Shown: positions 1 through 10,079 of the stretch, one piece after another
How positions within the stretch are numbered: the stretch's first letter is position 1
Layout: the number at the start of each line of letters is the position of its first letter
Source of the DNA: a virus
IMG/VR virus record: IMGVR_UViG_3300043436_001304
Coordinates: 1 to 31,331 of that record
Direction: 5' to 3' (one strand)
DNA: 31,331 nt
Translations under genes and position numbers: made by a program
Notes under the pieces: generated by a model
Databases searched by the model: none
What the model saw: only the letters and a program-made list of their open reading frames with translations
Told to the model about the DNA's origin: nothing

Positions 1-286
1 TTCAACTATATCTGCAAATCAATGGGTGTGTTGGACAATTATTGGAGATGGAACTGCAAATACTCTTACACACTATATAAATGGTTCTTTAGATAAATTA
101 AATGGACCTGTTCAATCTGATCAACAAGTTAGAAATTGGCCGTCTTCATCTCAAATAGCGCTTGATACAAGATGGGGTGTATATAGTCAATTAGATATAG
201 GTATTTTAAAACAATATAACAGAAAATTAACTTCTACAGAAGTTATGCAAAATTTTGAAGCAGCAAAAGGGAGGTATGGTATCTAA
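1..286 (+). CDS. LamG-type adhesin, C-terminal fragment (5' end outside window)
   Basis: The frame is open from base 2 to the TAA at 284-286, so this is the 3' end of a gene that begins before the window; the GTG at 26 is only an internal codon. The visible 94 residues look like the last strands of a concanavalin A/LamG-type lectin fold: a YINGSL strand (typical of LamG), an IGILKQYNRKL strand, and a closing EVMQNFEAAKGRYGI motif. The same C-terminal motif ends the next two genes, so the three are tandem paralogues. LamG domains bind carbohydrate or protein ligands, and a tail or fibre adhesin is the likely role by position. The stop overlaps the next ATG by one base (TAATG), implying coupled translation. 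Confidence 0.75.
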   Translation, partial: STISANQWVCWTIIGDGTANTLTHYINGSLDKLNGPVQSDQQVRNWPSSSQIALDTRWGVYSQLDIGILKQYNRKLTSTEVMQNFEAAKGRYGI

Positions 287-999
287 TGGCACTATCACAT
301 TCGCCGCAAATGGTAAGAAGTGGTTTAATAGTTTATTTAGATTCACTTAATCCTAAATCATATCCCGGCACTGGAACTACATGGTATGACTTAAGTGGAA
401 ATAATAACCACGGAACTTTAACTGGTTTTACTGGCCCTTCAGCTGGTAGCACTAGTGGTTTTGACACGAATACAAAATATATGATGTTTGATAGACATTC
501 AGGTAATGGCAATGAAACAGCAAATAATAGGGTTACAATTAACAATAGCGAATCATTAGACGGTTGTGTAGTAACAACTGGAATGACTATTAGTTTTTGG
601 CTTAAGATGACTACATACGAATGCACAGCAATGACAAAATGGGCTGATTCTTGGGAAGTTTATTATTGCTCTAGTTTAGTTTGGAGAACAAATGGAACTG
701 GTGGTAGTGATGGCAATTCAGGTTTAGCAGCAAGTACAAATCTAAATAACTTTCATTTAATTACAGCCACACATTCAGGAACAGAAAGAAAATTTTATAT
801 TAATGGAGATTTATATTATACAAATTCAAATACAGTTACAACACAAAACTTAACTAATCAAGTTAGTATTGGCGGTTATAGTAATGGTTATTACGCTACA
901 ATAGGAGCAATACCTACATATTTACTTTATAATAGAGTTTTATCCACAGCTGAAGTTAAACAAAATTTTGAGGCACTTCGTGGAAGGTACGATGTATGA
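286..999 (+). CDS. LamG-domain phage adhesin (237 aa)
   Basis: Complete LamG/concanavalin A-like jelly-roll protein. Residues about 12-45 hold the entry motif (GLIVYLDS, TWYDLSGNNNHGTL) seen in many phage and secreted LamG proteins. The core includes GMTISFWLK (near 100) and FYINGDLYYTN (near 165). The chain ends in the family motif YNRVLSTAEVKQNFEALRGRYDV. There is no signal peptide or membrane segment, so it probably reaches the virion by assembly. The start overlaps the preceding stop (TAATG) and the end overlaps the next start (ATGA), placing it in the middle of a translationally coupled adhesin set. A receptor-binding or decorating role on the tail is inferred; the ligand is unknown. Confidence 0.75.
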   Translation: MALSHSPQMVRSGLIVYLDSLNPKSYPGTGTTWYDLSGNNNHGTLTGFTGPSAGSTSGFDTNTKYMMFDRHSGNGNETANNRVTINNSESLDGCVVTTGMTISFWLKMTTYECTAMTKWADSWEVYYCSSLVWRTNGTGGSDGNSGLAASTNLNNFHLITATHSGTERKFYINGDLYYTNSNTVTTQNLTNQVSIGGYSNGYYATIGAIPTYLLYNRVLSTAEVKQNFEALRGRYDV

Positions 1000-2249
1000 G
1001 TATAATATCCGGACCAAAAATTATTGATGATGGATTAGTTTTTTATATTGATTCCACAAATAGAAAAAGTATTTCTGCATTAGGTAATGCTTCATTTAAT
1101 ACTGCGCCGGAAGTTATTAGAAATTTAACATCTGGAGTTACTGTAAGCTCTTATAATGGAGTTAATGTCGGTAACTTAAATTATTATACAGTTTTTGCTA
1201 TTGATTACCCAGAAGGTACTTATGGTGGAGATGCGGCTGGAAGACACGGTATGACACCTGGGCTTAATGTTAGATCTGGAACAAAAACTTATGATTCTTC
1301 TAGGTCTTTACATATGTGGGTCTGGAATAATGAAACTAGTTCTTGGTTAGCAAGTTCTTTTTTTAACGGTTATAGATTGTCAGGACATTGTTATGATAAT
1401 TATACTGGAGCAGAAGATGGTTATGTAAATCAAATAAATAAATTTATAACAGATTTTAATAATATTAAAAAAAGATTTACTAACTGCACATATATTATAA
1501 CAGGCTCACATAGAGCAGATAGATATAATTCTACATTACGGGCAATACTTTATGATTTAGGAATGCCAACAGGAACAGCTTTAGATAGTGACTATGTTGC
1601 GGCTCCTGAATGGATATTAGTTGGAGAGCCTGGATTAGGCTCTGGAAATGCATATGGTTGGGTTTATCAAAACTATACAACAAATGCGGCACAAGTAGCA
1701 CATTTAAATTTTGGTTTACCAATTTATGGCAATAGTGGTAATTATTTAACTTTTGATGGGGTTAATGATTATGTTACAACAAACATATCTACAATTAATA
1801 CAAGTGCCACTTATAGTGTTTGGTTAAATAGAACAGCAAGCGCTAATGAATATAATATGTTTATGGGACAATATTTACCATATTTTGCATTTAGAGCAAA
1901 TGGTCAAATACATTTTTCTATGAGTATTGGTGGTCAACAAAGTTTGCTTAGTACAATAAGTCTTAGTAATAGTACTTGGTATAATTTAACTTTTGTTCAT
2001 AATTATAACGGCACAAATACTACTGCTTCTATATATATTAATGGCTCATTAAACGCGTCAGCATCTTATACCGGCTCTCAATCAACTAGTAGTGGAAGAA
2101 ACTTTATGATTGGAGGCTGGAGAACAGATGCTCCTACGGAATACCCTTTTTATGGAAAAATTAGTCAAGTCTCTATATATAATAGAGCATTAAGTGATTC
2201 TGAAATAAAACAAAATTTTGAAGCACATAGAAAAAAATACGGCATCTAA
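996..2249 (+). CDS. LamG adhesin with inserted ILEI/FAM3-like domain (417 aa)
   Basis: The N-terminus (GLVFYIDSTNRKS, residues 13-26) and the C-terminal part (YLTFDGVNDYV near 250 to the closing IKQNFEAHRKKYGI) match the LamG paralogue upstream. About 210 residues are inserted between the first strand and the rest of the jelly roll. Within the insert, residues about 100-226 follow the order of ILEI/FAM3-type domains: a strand pair with an Asn turn (LHMWVWNNETSSWLASSFF), a helix (VNQINKFITDF), a YIITGSHRAD strand, a helix (STLRAILYDLGM) and a WILVGEPG strand. ILEI-like domains occur in phage tail and other surface proteins as presumed carbohydrate binders. That assignment is by eye and moderate; the LamG call is firmer. 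The start is coupled to the preceding stop (ATGA). Confidence 0.7.
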   Translation: MSIISGPKIIDDGLVFYIDSTNRKSISALGNASFNTAPEVIRNLTSGVTVSSYNGVNVGNLNYYTVFAIDYPEGTYGGDAAGRHGMTPGLNVRSGTKTYDSSRSLHMWVWNNETSSWLASSFFNGYRLSGHCYDNYTGAEDGYVNQINKFITDFNNIKKRFTNCTYIITGSHRADRYNSTLRAILYDLGMPTGTALDSDYVAAPEWILVGEPGLGSGNAYGWVYQNYTTNAAQVAHLNFGLPIYGNSGNYLTFDGVNDYVTTNISTINTSATYSVWLNRTASANEYNMFMGQYLPYFAFRANGQIHFSMSIGGQQSLLSTISLSNSTWYNLTFVHNYNGTNTTASIYINGSLNASASYTGSQSTSSGRNFMIGGWRTDAPTEYPFYGKISQVSIYNRALSDSEIKQNFEAHRKKYGI

Positions 2250-2257
2250 GTTAAATC

Positions 2258-2286
2258 TTGACTTTGCGGCCCAAATATGCTACAAT
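2258..2286 (+). promoter_or_regulatory. Sigma-A-type promoter for the fibre operon
   Basis: TTGACT (2258-2263), a 17-bp spacer and TACAAT (2281-2286) form a near-consensus promoter in the gap after the LamG genes. The predicted transcript start near 2293 coincides with a small stem-loop, GATAG (2294-2298) with CTATC (2306-2310), which is followed directly by an AGAGGTGA ribosome binding site at 2312-2319. Confidence 0.75.
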
Positions 2287-2323
2287 AAAGAATGATAGAT
2301 AGTTTCTATCAAGAGGTGAATTT

Positions 2324-2575
2324 ATGGATTACTCAAACCGCAGATACGTAATATTTAGCGTATCAGAATTAAACAAAATTGATTTTGAAGAAGTCCTAGA
2401 GACCTCTGCAGAAACGGTCCGCAAATCAGTAGACCAAACAAAAACTTTTGTAAAATGGGAAGGTGAAGCACCAGCTTCAGTTCAAACCCTAACAACAAAA
2501 TCTAAATACCACACACACGAAGAAATACTAAACATACTCTCTGGACAGGAATGGACTGCTCCATTAGAGATTTAA
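2324..2575 (+). CDS. Small conserved phage protein (83 aa), function unknown
   Basis: An 83-residue soluble protein with a strong AGAGGTGA site at 2312-2319 and its own promoter just upstream. It has no signal peptide or membrane segment. The pattern YVIFSVSELNKIDFEEVL, then ETVRKSVD and a TFVKWEG strand, ending in a Tyr/His/Glu-rich helix (YHTHEEILNILSGQEW), resembles from memory small proteins located beside fibre genes in marine phages. No biochemical function can be assigned. As first gene of the operon that carries the 1273-aa fibre, it may be made with the fibre or help it assemble, which is inference only. Confidence 0.6.
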   Translation: MDYSNRRYVIFSVSELNKIDFEEVLETSAETVRKSVDQTKTFVKWEGEAPASVQTLTTKSKYHTHEEILNILSGQEWTAPLEI

Positions 2576-2584
2576 AAATATTGA

Positions 2585-6427
<3,843 letters not shown>

Positions 6428-6431
6428 ACAT

Positions 6432-6806
6432 ATGAAATTTTATATACAACACATTAATGAAAAAGTTATAGGTTATTTAGATTACAGAAAAAATGATAAT
6501 GATATTGAAATTGATATAGATGAAAAAGAAATACAAAATTTACCATTTTATAAAATAGAAAATAATAATGTTTTTCTTGATACTTTACTAAAAGAAAAAG
6601 TTTTTAAAAACGATAGTATTTTTAATAAAATTTGTGAACTTAAAAAACTGTTAGATAGTTCAGATTATCAAGTAATAAAATGCTATGAGGCTTCTTTACT
6701 TAATGAGGAAATGCCTTATGATTTACAAGAATTACTAACACAGAGAAAAGCATGGCGCGAAGAAATAAATGCATTAGAATTTGAATTATCAATGCTTGGT
6801 AATTAA
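6432..6806 (+). CDS. Possible tail-fibre assembly or chaperone-like protein (124 aa)
   Basis: A GGAGGT site at 6420-6425 runs into the fibre stop codon, so this gene is made directly after the fibre. The N-terminal half is a short Lys/Asp-rich beta-like region. The C-terminal half, from about residue 75, reads LLDSSDYQVIKCYEASLL, then LLTQRKAWREEINALE. The SxDYxxIKxxE ... QRxxWRxEIN pattern is common at the C-terminus of small phage tail-fibre assembly and tail-associated proteins. It is probably a fibre chaperone or a small protein bound to the fibre. Both the similarity and the role are judged by eye, so the call is tentative. Confidence 0.45.
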   Translation: MKFYIQHINEKVIGYLDYRKNDNDIEIDIDEKEIQNLPFYKIENNNVFLDTLLKEKVFKNDSIFNKICELKKLLDSSDYQVIKCYEASLLNEEMPYDLQELLTQRKAWREEINALEFELSMLGN

Positions 6807-6808
6807 TT

Positions 6809-7105
6809 ATGTCTGGTAAAATAAAATTAAATACCTCTAAGGTAATATTAAATACAGATAAAATAGTATTTGGAGTACAACAATGGAGTTTTGTAGAAAC
6901 AAATACAAATGCTACTGCTTACTCACCTCGTGTAGTTACTATTATTGTTATTGGTGATTTAGGTTGTACGACAGTTCAAGAAGCATTAGATGCTTTAGAT
7001 GCTGACTATCCTGCAAGAAACTATTCTATTGGAGACTACGCTAGAGTATCAGTTTTTGATGGTGCTTCAGGATGCGGTACTTTTCATTGGTTTGTGGTAA
7101 CCTAG
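6809..7105 (+). CDS. Hypothetical structural-region protein (98 aa)
   Basis: I do not recognise this protein. It begins with a polar beta-like stretch (KIKLNTSKVILNTDKIVFG), has a hydrophobic VVTIIVIGDL strand near the middle, and ends in GCGTFHWFVVT with two cysteines in the last quarter. The start is two bases after the preceding stop and lacks a good ribosome binding site, so translation is probably coupled. Its place between a fibre-associated gene and other small fibre-region genes suggests a minor virion component. Confidence 0.45.
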   Translation: MSGKIKLNTSKVILNTDKIVFGVQQWSFVETNTNATAYSPRVVTIIVIGDLGCTTVQEALDALDADYPARNYSIGDYARVSVFDGASGCGTFHWFVVT

Positions 7106-7114
7106 AGGTGAATT

Positions 7115-7321
7115 ATGAAAGTATATAAAAAAGTAGCATTAGATATAAACTATAATATAATTAGTTTTAACGATTTACCAAGAATAGAAGCCTTTTTAGT
7201 TTTTGAAGTAGATTCAGATAATCCAACGCCGCAAGAGTTTAATTTAAAATATAATGAAATAATTAATAATGGTATTAAAGTAGAAAATATAAGAATAACT
7301 AAAAATTATTATATAATATAA
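7115..7321 (+). CDS. Hypothetical small protein (68 aa)
   Basis: A short Asn/Ile-rich protein of unknown function with a clear GAGGTGA ribosome binding site just before the ATG. The sequence alternates short hydrophobic strands (EAFLVFEV, VENIRITKNYYII) with polar loops and has no membrane segment. It sits in a run of small genes between the fibre and a membrane protein. Confidence 0.45.
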   Translation: MKVYKKVALDINYNIISFNDLPRIEAFLVFEVDSDNPTPQEFNLKYNEIINNGIKVENIRITKNYYII

Positions 7322-7322
7322 T

Positions 7323-7691
7323 ATGAAAAAGTTAATCCTATTTCTGTCAAATTTGACAAAGCGTAGAGGTATATGGTATACTATATATTATATAACTATT
7401 GGATTTTTATTAAAGGTATTACGAAGAGCTTGGCTAGGTGTTAAATCACTTGGCTGGTTCTTCGGCTTTATTGCCTTTATAATATCTACAACAATATTTT
7501 TTAGCCCCACAATAGGTGGATTGATAGGATACTGGATCACAGGAAACGCATGGTTTTTAGGAGTGGCTACAAGCTACTTTACATGGGTGGTGCTACCAAC
7601 TGGCTCATCTGTTGTCTATGCATTTATAGTTGCGGCCACAATTCCTATTGTTAGTTTTTTTAAAAAACAATTTATTAAAAAGGAGGCATAA
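7323..7691 (+). CDS. Small membrane protein (122 aa), unknown role
   Basis: Hydrophobic segments are visible at about residues 18-33, 44-68 and 78-110, with basic ends (MKKLILFLSNLTKRR at the N-terminus, FKKQFIKKEA at the C-terminus), so it should span the membrane three or four times. Such size and topology would suit a holin, but no lysis gene lies beside it and nothing in the sequence is holin-specific. The start is one base after the preceding stop and has no clear ribosome binding site, so coupled translation is likely. The last codons contain the AAGGAGG site of the next gene. Confidence 0.5.
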   Translation: MKKLILFLSNLTKRRGIWYTIYYITIGFLLKVLRRAWLGVKSLGWFFGFIAFIISTTIFFSPTIGGLIGYWITGNAWFLGVATSYFTWVVLPTGSSVVYAFIVAATIPIVSFFKKQFIKKEA

Positions 7692-7696
7692 TATCA

Positions 7697-8386
7697 ATGA
7701 AATTGAACAATGGTTCTTTAAAATTAAAAGATAGTTCTTTAAAAAATTTTACTATTTATTCTTCTAATATTACTTTAGATTTTGCTTATACTAGTAATCA
7801 ATGGATTTTTAGCATTCAAGATATTGATCAAGATGCTCTAGTGGCTTTAAATGATGGTTATGAAATGCAAATACAATTAGTTAGATATCAACCGAGAGCT
7901 TCAAAAAACACAAGAACACCAAGGGCAACTTACATGGGTCCGGGTCCATCATTTATACATAAAGTAAAACCATCTTTTCCTAATTGGATAGGTATAGAAG
8001 GAGATACGTTAGACCCAATATCAGCAGATAAAAAAGCCAGAATAAATATAAATTCTCAATTAAATGTTAATCCATTAAACATAAATTTAACTACATGGGT
8101 TAATAATATGATTAAATATCAAGGTCGTGAGACAAGTTCCACTTTTCGTAAATTTAAAGGATTAAGGGCTAATGTTTTTGGTGGTGATATAGATGGTCAA
8201 GGATATGATAGTAGTAGTGGATTTTGGTTTTCAAAGTTTAGGTTTATTATTTTAATTAATAACAGAAAGTATGGTTTAACAAACAAAGAATTAATTATTA
8301 ATTATTATAATGCTGGTGATATATCATCAAACATTATATCAAATGTAGTTCAAACATCAAATTCAATTTCAATTGATGTGTCATAA
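7697..8386 (+). CDS. Hypothetical phage protein, probably virion-associated (229 aa)
   Basis: An unrecognised protein with a strong AAGGAGG ribosome binding site. The first 60 residues are beta-rich with a repeated LKLKDSSLKNF-type opening. The middle is basic and Pro-rich (RYQPRASKNTRTPRATYMG). It then becomes Asn/Ile-rich and ends in alternating polar and hydrophobic strands (SNIISNVVQTSNSISIDVS). No signal peptide or membrane segment is present. The composition resembles the adhesins and fibre at the start of the window, so a structural role is the simplest guess. It is the last gene before the structured gap at 8390-8474. Confidence 0.45.
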   Translation: MKLNNGSLKLKDSSLKNFTIYSSNITLDFAYTSNQWIFSIQDIDQDALVALNDGYEMQIQLVRYQPRASKNTRTPRATYMGPGPSFIHKVKPSFPNWIGIEGDTLDPISADKKARININSQLNVNPLNINLTTWVNNMIKYQGRETSSTFRKFKGLRANVFGGDIDGQGYDSSSGFWFSKFRFIILINNRKYGLTNKELIINYYNAGDISSNIISNVVQTSNSISIDVS

Positions 8387-8452
8387 AAAAAATTCTATAA
8401 AAACTGTTTGAAACGTCTCGGGCTTGAGACGTCGTCCAATATAGTTTATTAT
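8373..8452 (+). promoter_or_regulatory. Two candidate promoters for the small-protein cassette
   Basis: TTGATG (8373-8378), 17 bp, TATAAA (8396-8401) would start transcription near 8408, just before a stem-loop. TTGAGA (8424-8429), 17 bp, TATTAT (8447-8452) would start it near 8459. Both are embedded in the inverted repeats at 8390-8474. Which one is used cannot be decided from sequence. Confidence 0.5.
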
Positions 8453-8474
8453 ATTGTAAGTTTTTATAGAATTT
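8390..8474. repeat. 85-nt three-armed inverted-repeat element
   Basis: Perfect 16-bp outer arms (8390-8405 and 8459-8474) enclose two hairpins. The first pairs ACGTCTC (8413-8419) with GAGACGT (8426-8432). The second pairs CAATATA (8437-8443) with TATATTG (8450-8456). Each inner stem is 7 bp with a 6-nt loop flanked by a possible G-T pair. The element would form a cruciform in DNA or a three-way junction in RNA. It fills the gap before the small-protein cassette and overlaps both candidate promoters there. Confidence 0.8.
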
Positions 8475-8495
8475 AATTAACAAAGAGGTGAAATT

Positions 8496-8783
8496 ATGGC
8501 AGAAAAAGACCCACGTCTCGAAAGAGCTGGAGTAGAAGGTTTTAACAAACCTAAACGTACGCCTAAACACCCTACTAAGTCGCACATCGTTGTGGCTAAA
8601 GAGGGTAGTAAGATAAAGACTATTCGCTTTGGTGAACAAGGTGCTGAAACCGCAGGTGCGCCAAAAGCTGGCGAATCTGATAGAATGAAAGCTAAGCGTA
8701 AAAGCTTTAAAGCTCGACACGCTAGAAACATAGCTAAAGGAAAAATGTCTGCTGCTTATTGGGCTGATAAAGTGAAGTGGTAG
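8496..8783 (+). CDS. Small basic phage protein, DUF6321-like (95 aa)
   Basis: The sequence closely fits a family I recall as DUF6321, widespread in marine phages: an NKPKRTPKHPTKSH motif (about 17-30), an IKTIRFGEQGAET strand (about 40-52), then KAKRKSFKARHARNIAKGK and a terminal SAAYWADKVKW. It is rich in Lys, Arg and His, so nucleic-acid contact is plausible, but the function is unknown. The ribosome binding site AGAGGTGA lies at 8483-8490. It is the first gene of a compact cassette of tiny basic proteins and follows the structured element. Motif match is good; family name is from memory. Confidence 0.75.
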   Translation: MAEKDPRLERAGVEGFNKPKRTPKHPTKSHIVVAKEGSKIKTIRFGEQGAETAGAPKAGESDRMKAKRKSFKARHARNIAKGKMSAAYWADKVKW

Positions 8784-8784
8784 T

Positions 8785-8922
8785 ATGATAAGAAAACAAG
8801 GAACACAATATATTCTTTACAGTAAAGATGGTTCCCGCAAATTGGGAACTTTTCCCTCACGTAAAAAAGCCGAAGAAAGAGAATTACAAATTACTCGGAT
8901 TAAGTATGCGAAAGGTAAATAA
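8785..8922 (+). CDS. 45-aa basic phage protein
   Basis: A 45-codon ORF with its ATG one base after the previous stop. It reads MIRKQGTQYILYSKDGSRKLG, then TFPSRKKAEERELQ (broken here for length). This matches a small protein type I recall in many phages, in which a beta hairpin with an SKDGS turn is followed by a G-T-F/H-P-S/T-R-K-K-A helix. It has about a quarter Lys/Arg and no membrane segment. Function unknown; the shared form suggests a real gene and not a chance ORF. Confidence 0.7.
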   Translation: MIRKQGTQYILYSKDGSRKLGTFPSRKKAEERELQITRIKYAKGK

Positions 8923-8924
8923 CC

Positions 8925-9107
8925 ATGGCAGCAAAAACAAAGTCTCGTGTTAATGAAGCAGGAAATTATACAAAGCCGACAATGCGGAAAAGAATATTTG
9001 AAAGAATAAAAGCTGGTTCAAAAGGTGGCAGACCAGGACAGTGGTCCGCGAGGAAAGCACAACTATTAGCCCGTGAATATAAAGAAAAGGGCGGAGGGTA
9101 CAAATAA
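8925..9107 (+). CDS. 60-aa basic protein with KGGRPGQWSARKAQ motif
   Basis: The central motif AGNYTKPTMRKRIFERIKAG-SKGGRPGQWSARKAQLL and the terminal YKEKGGGYK are strongly conserved features that I recall in small proteins of marine phages and, in related form (DUF5872-type), in nucleocytoplasmic large DNA viruses. The protein is highly basic and presumably helical in the first half. Function is unknown; a nucleoprotein or structural role is a guess. An AAAGGT site lies about 9 bases upstream, and the stop overlaps the next ATG (TAATG). Confidence 0.7.
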   Translation: MAAKTKSRVNEAGNYTKPTMRKRIFERIKAGSKGGRPGQWSARKAQLLAREYKEKGGGYK

Positions 9108-9250
9108 TGACATATTACTTACCAGACGGAAAAGAATATAAAGGAAAGGTACACAAAATGGCCGACGGTAAAATCCACACAGGAGCAACACATACAAGCA
9201 CAAGCAAGGTTCTTACTACAAAGAAACCTATAATGAGAGGTGGTAGATAA
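9107..9250 (+). CDS. 47-aa small phage protein
   Basis: A short ORF whose ATG overlaps the previous stop (TAATG). It begins MTYYLPDGKEYKGKVHKMAD, followed by GKIHTGATHTSTSK. The YLPDGKxYxGxxHKMxxGxIHxGATHT pattern, with several spaced His residues, is a form I recall from other small phage proteins, which supports it being a gene. Function unknown. The His-rich hairpin could bind metal, but nothing shows that. It is translationally coupled at both ends. Confidence 0.65.
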   Translation: MTYYLPDGKEYKGKVHKMADGKIHTGATHTSTSKVLTTKKPIMRGGR

Positions 9251-9333
9251 TGCCATACAATGGTAAAGGATACGGCGGAAAAGGTAAAGCACCTAAAATG
9301 CCGATGCCACGTAGACCACGCGGACGAGGATAG
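9250..9333 (+). CDS. 27-aa Gly/Arg/Pro-rich peptide
   Basis: A tiny ORF beginning at the TAATG overlap with the previous gene and ending at the TAG at 9331-9333. The product alternates a GKGYGGKGK run with a PMPRRPRGRG tail and is strongly positive. Tight coupling between two likely genes and a codon pattern like its neighbours support translation. Because of its size the call remains tentative. Binding to nucleic acid or to an acidic partner is plausible. Confidence 0.5.
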   Translation: MPYNGKGYGGKGKAPKMPMPRRPRGRG

Positions 9334-9335
9334 TT

Positions 9336-9572
9336 ATGGCTAAGAAGGCTTCACAGCGTTCATTAGACGACTGGACAAAACAGGAGTGGACAACTTCTGA
9401 CGGTAAGCCTTCAAAAGGAAAGAAACGATATCTTCCTAAAAAGGCTTGGGAGTCTTTAAGTCCGGCGGAGAAGGCTGCAACAAATCGCGCCAAGGCCGCA
9501 GGCAATCGTAAAGGAAAACAGTTTGTAAAACAACCTGAAAAGATTGCTAAAAAAGTAAGTAGATATCGTTAG
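9336..9572 (+). CDS. 78-aa basic phage protein, conserved small type
   Basis: Carries the motifs SLDDWTKQEWTTSDGKPSKG, then KKRYLPKKAWESLSPAEKAA, and ends GKQFVKQPEKIAKKVSRYR. This W..EW..SDGKPS..RYLPKKA pattern is one I recall from small proteins of marine phages and some giant viruses. It is Lys/Arg-rich throughout with no membrane segment. A weak CGAGGA site precedes the ATG two bases after the previous stop. It closes the cassette of six tiny basic proteins. Function unknown; a DNA-condensing or internal virion role is speculative. Confidence 0.7.
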   Translation: MAKKASQRSLDDWTKQEWTTSDGKPSKGKKRYLPKKAWESLSPAEKAATNRAKAAGNRKGKQFVKQPEKIAKKVSRYR

Positions 9573-9581
9573 AGGTAAAAT

Positions 9582-9902
9582 ATGAATTGGACATTATTTT
9601 TTGACATCGCAATGATTGTTATCGTTGCATTAGGTTTTGCGGGAACTGTTTGGTATCTTATGACACATAATCCAAACTACGCCGCAAAAGAAATACTTAA
9701 GAATCCTTTAAAACTCTTTGATTTAATAGACCACGCTAAACAAAATGTTACAGAAGGTCTAAAGAAAATTAAAGAACAAACTCAAGATGCTATTGATACT
9801 ACAAAACAAATTAAAGCCGAAGTAGAACAAGTTGTAAAACAAGTTCAAGATACTATTAAAGAAACAAAAGAAGACATCAAAGAATTAGGCGATAAAAAGT
9901 AA
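9582..9902 (+). CDS. Membrane-anchored coiled-coil protein (106 aa)
   Basis: One N-terminal transmembrane helix (about residues 5-27, FFDIAMIVIVALGFAGTVWYL) is followed by a long charged helix. From about residue 50 to the end the heptad pattern of Lys, Glu, Gln and Ile/Val predicts a coiled coil (VTEGLKKIKEQTQDAIDTTK onward). The arrangement suits a membrane-tethered oligomer. It could be a spanin-like or holin-associated protein, or a scaffold at the membrane, but no lysis gene lies nearby and none of these is shown. An AGAGGT site precedes the ATG. The promoter for the following gene begins four bases after the stop. Confidence 0.5.
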   Translation: MNWTLFFDIAMIVIVALGFAGTVWYLMTHNPNYAAKEILKNPLKLFDLIDHAKQNVTEGLKKIKEQTQDAIDTTKQIKAEVEQVVKQVQDTIKETKEDIKELGDKK

Positions 9903-9905
9903 AAT

Positions 9906-9934
9906 TTGATTTTCACATATTAAAATGTTATAAT
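9906..9934 (+). promoter_or_regulatory. Strong sigma-A-type promoter
   Basis: TTGATT (9906-9911), a 17-bp spacer and a perfect TATAAT (9929-9934). The predicted transcript start near 9941 falls on the first base of a 9-bp stem-loop. It drives the structured leader, the 20-aa peptide and the 305-aa gene. Confidence 0.8.
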
Positions 9935-9940
9935 GCTAAT

Positions 9941-10003
9941 ATAAGGGAATATGGTTTTCCCTTATGGTTTTCTCATATAGAAACCATTGGCGAAACAAAC
10001 GCC
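9941..10003 (+). promoter_or_regulatory. Three-hairpin mRNA leader with alternative pairing
   Basis: Hairpin 1 pairs ATAAGGGAA (9941-9949) with TTCCCTTAT (9957-9965). Hairpin 2 pairs ATGGTTT (9964-9970) with AAACCAT (9981-9987). Hairpin 3 pairs GGCG (9989-9992) with CGCC (10000-10003) around an AAACAAA loop. ATGGTTTTC occurs twice (9951-9959 and 9964-9972), so AAACCAT can pair with either copy, the hallmark of a possible switch. A GGAGTG ribosome binding site follows at 10004-10009. I recognise no known riboswitch class. Confidence 0.6.
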
Positions 10004-10016
10004 GGAGTGTGATATT

Positions 10017-10079
10017 ATGAAATATATTAACTCTGATGTTCGTTATTTCGTCCAATGCCAAGGTGGACTAAATGAATAA
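10017..10079 (+). CDS. 20-aa upstream (leader) peptide
   Basis: A 20-codon ORF with a good GGAGTG site and an ATG eight bases later. It is placed directly after the three-hairpin leader and overlaps the start of the 305-aa gene by eight bases. Its last codons supply the AAGGTGG site (10060-10066) of that gene, so ribosomes finishing the peptide would feed the downstream start. It has no obvious run of a single amino acid. A regulatory role in coupled translation is inferred from the arrangement. Confidence 0.5.
   Translation: MKYINSDVRYFVQCQGGLNE

Noticed and set aside
8390-8474. Rho-independent terminator after the 229-aa gene
   Set aside because: The inner hairpins are not followed by a T run, and the T stretch at 8461-8465 lies inside the outer stem's 3' arm.
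7323-9902. Holin or spanin genes (7323-7691 and 9582-9902)
   Set aside because: Membrane topology alone fits, but there is no adjacent endolysin and no family motif, so I left them as unknown membrane proteins.
9941-10003. Known riboswitch class in the leader (for example c-di-GMP or preQ1 type)
   Set aside because: A short AAACCATT string recalls part of one class, but the conserved cores and arrangement of those classes are absent.
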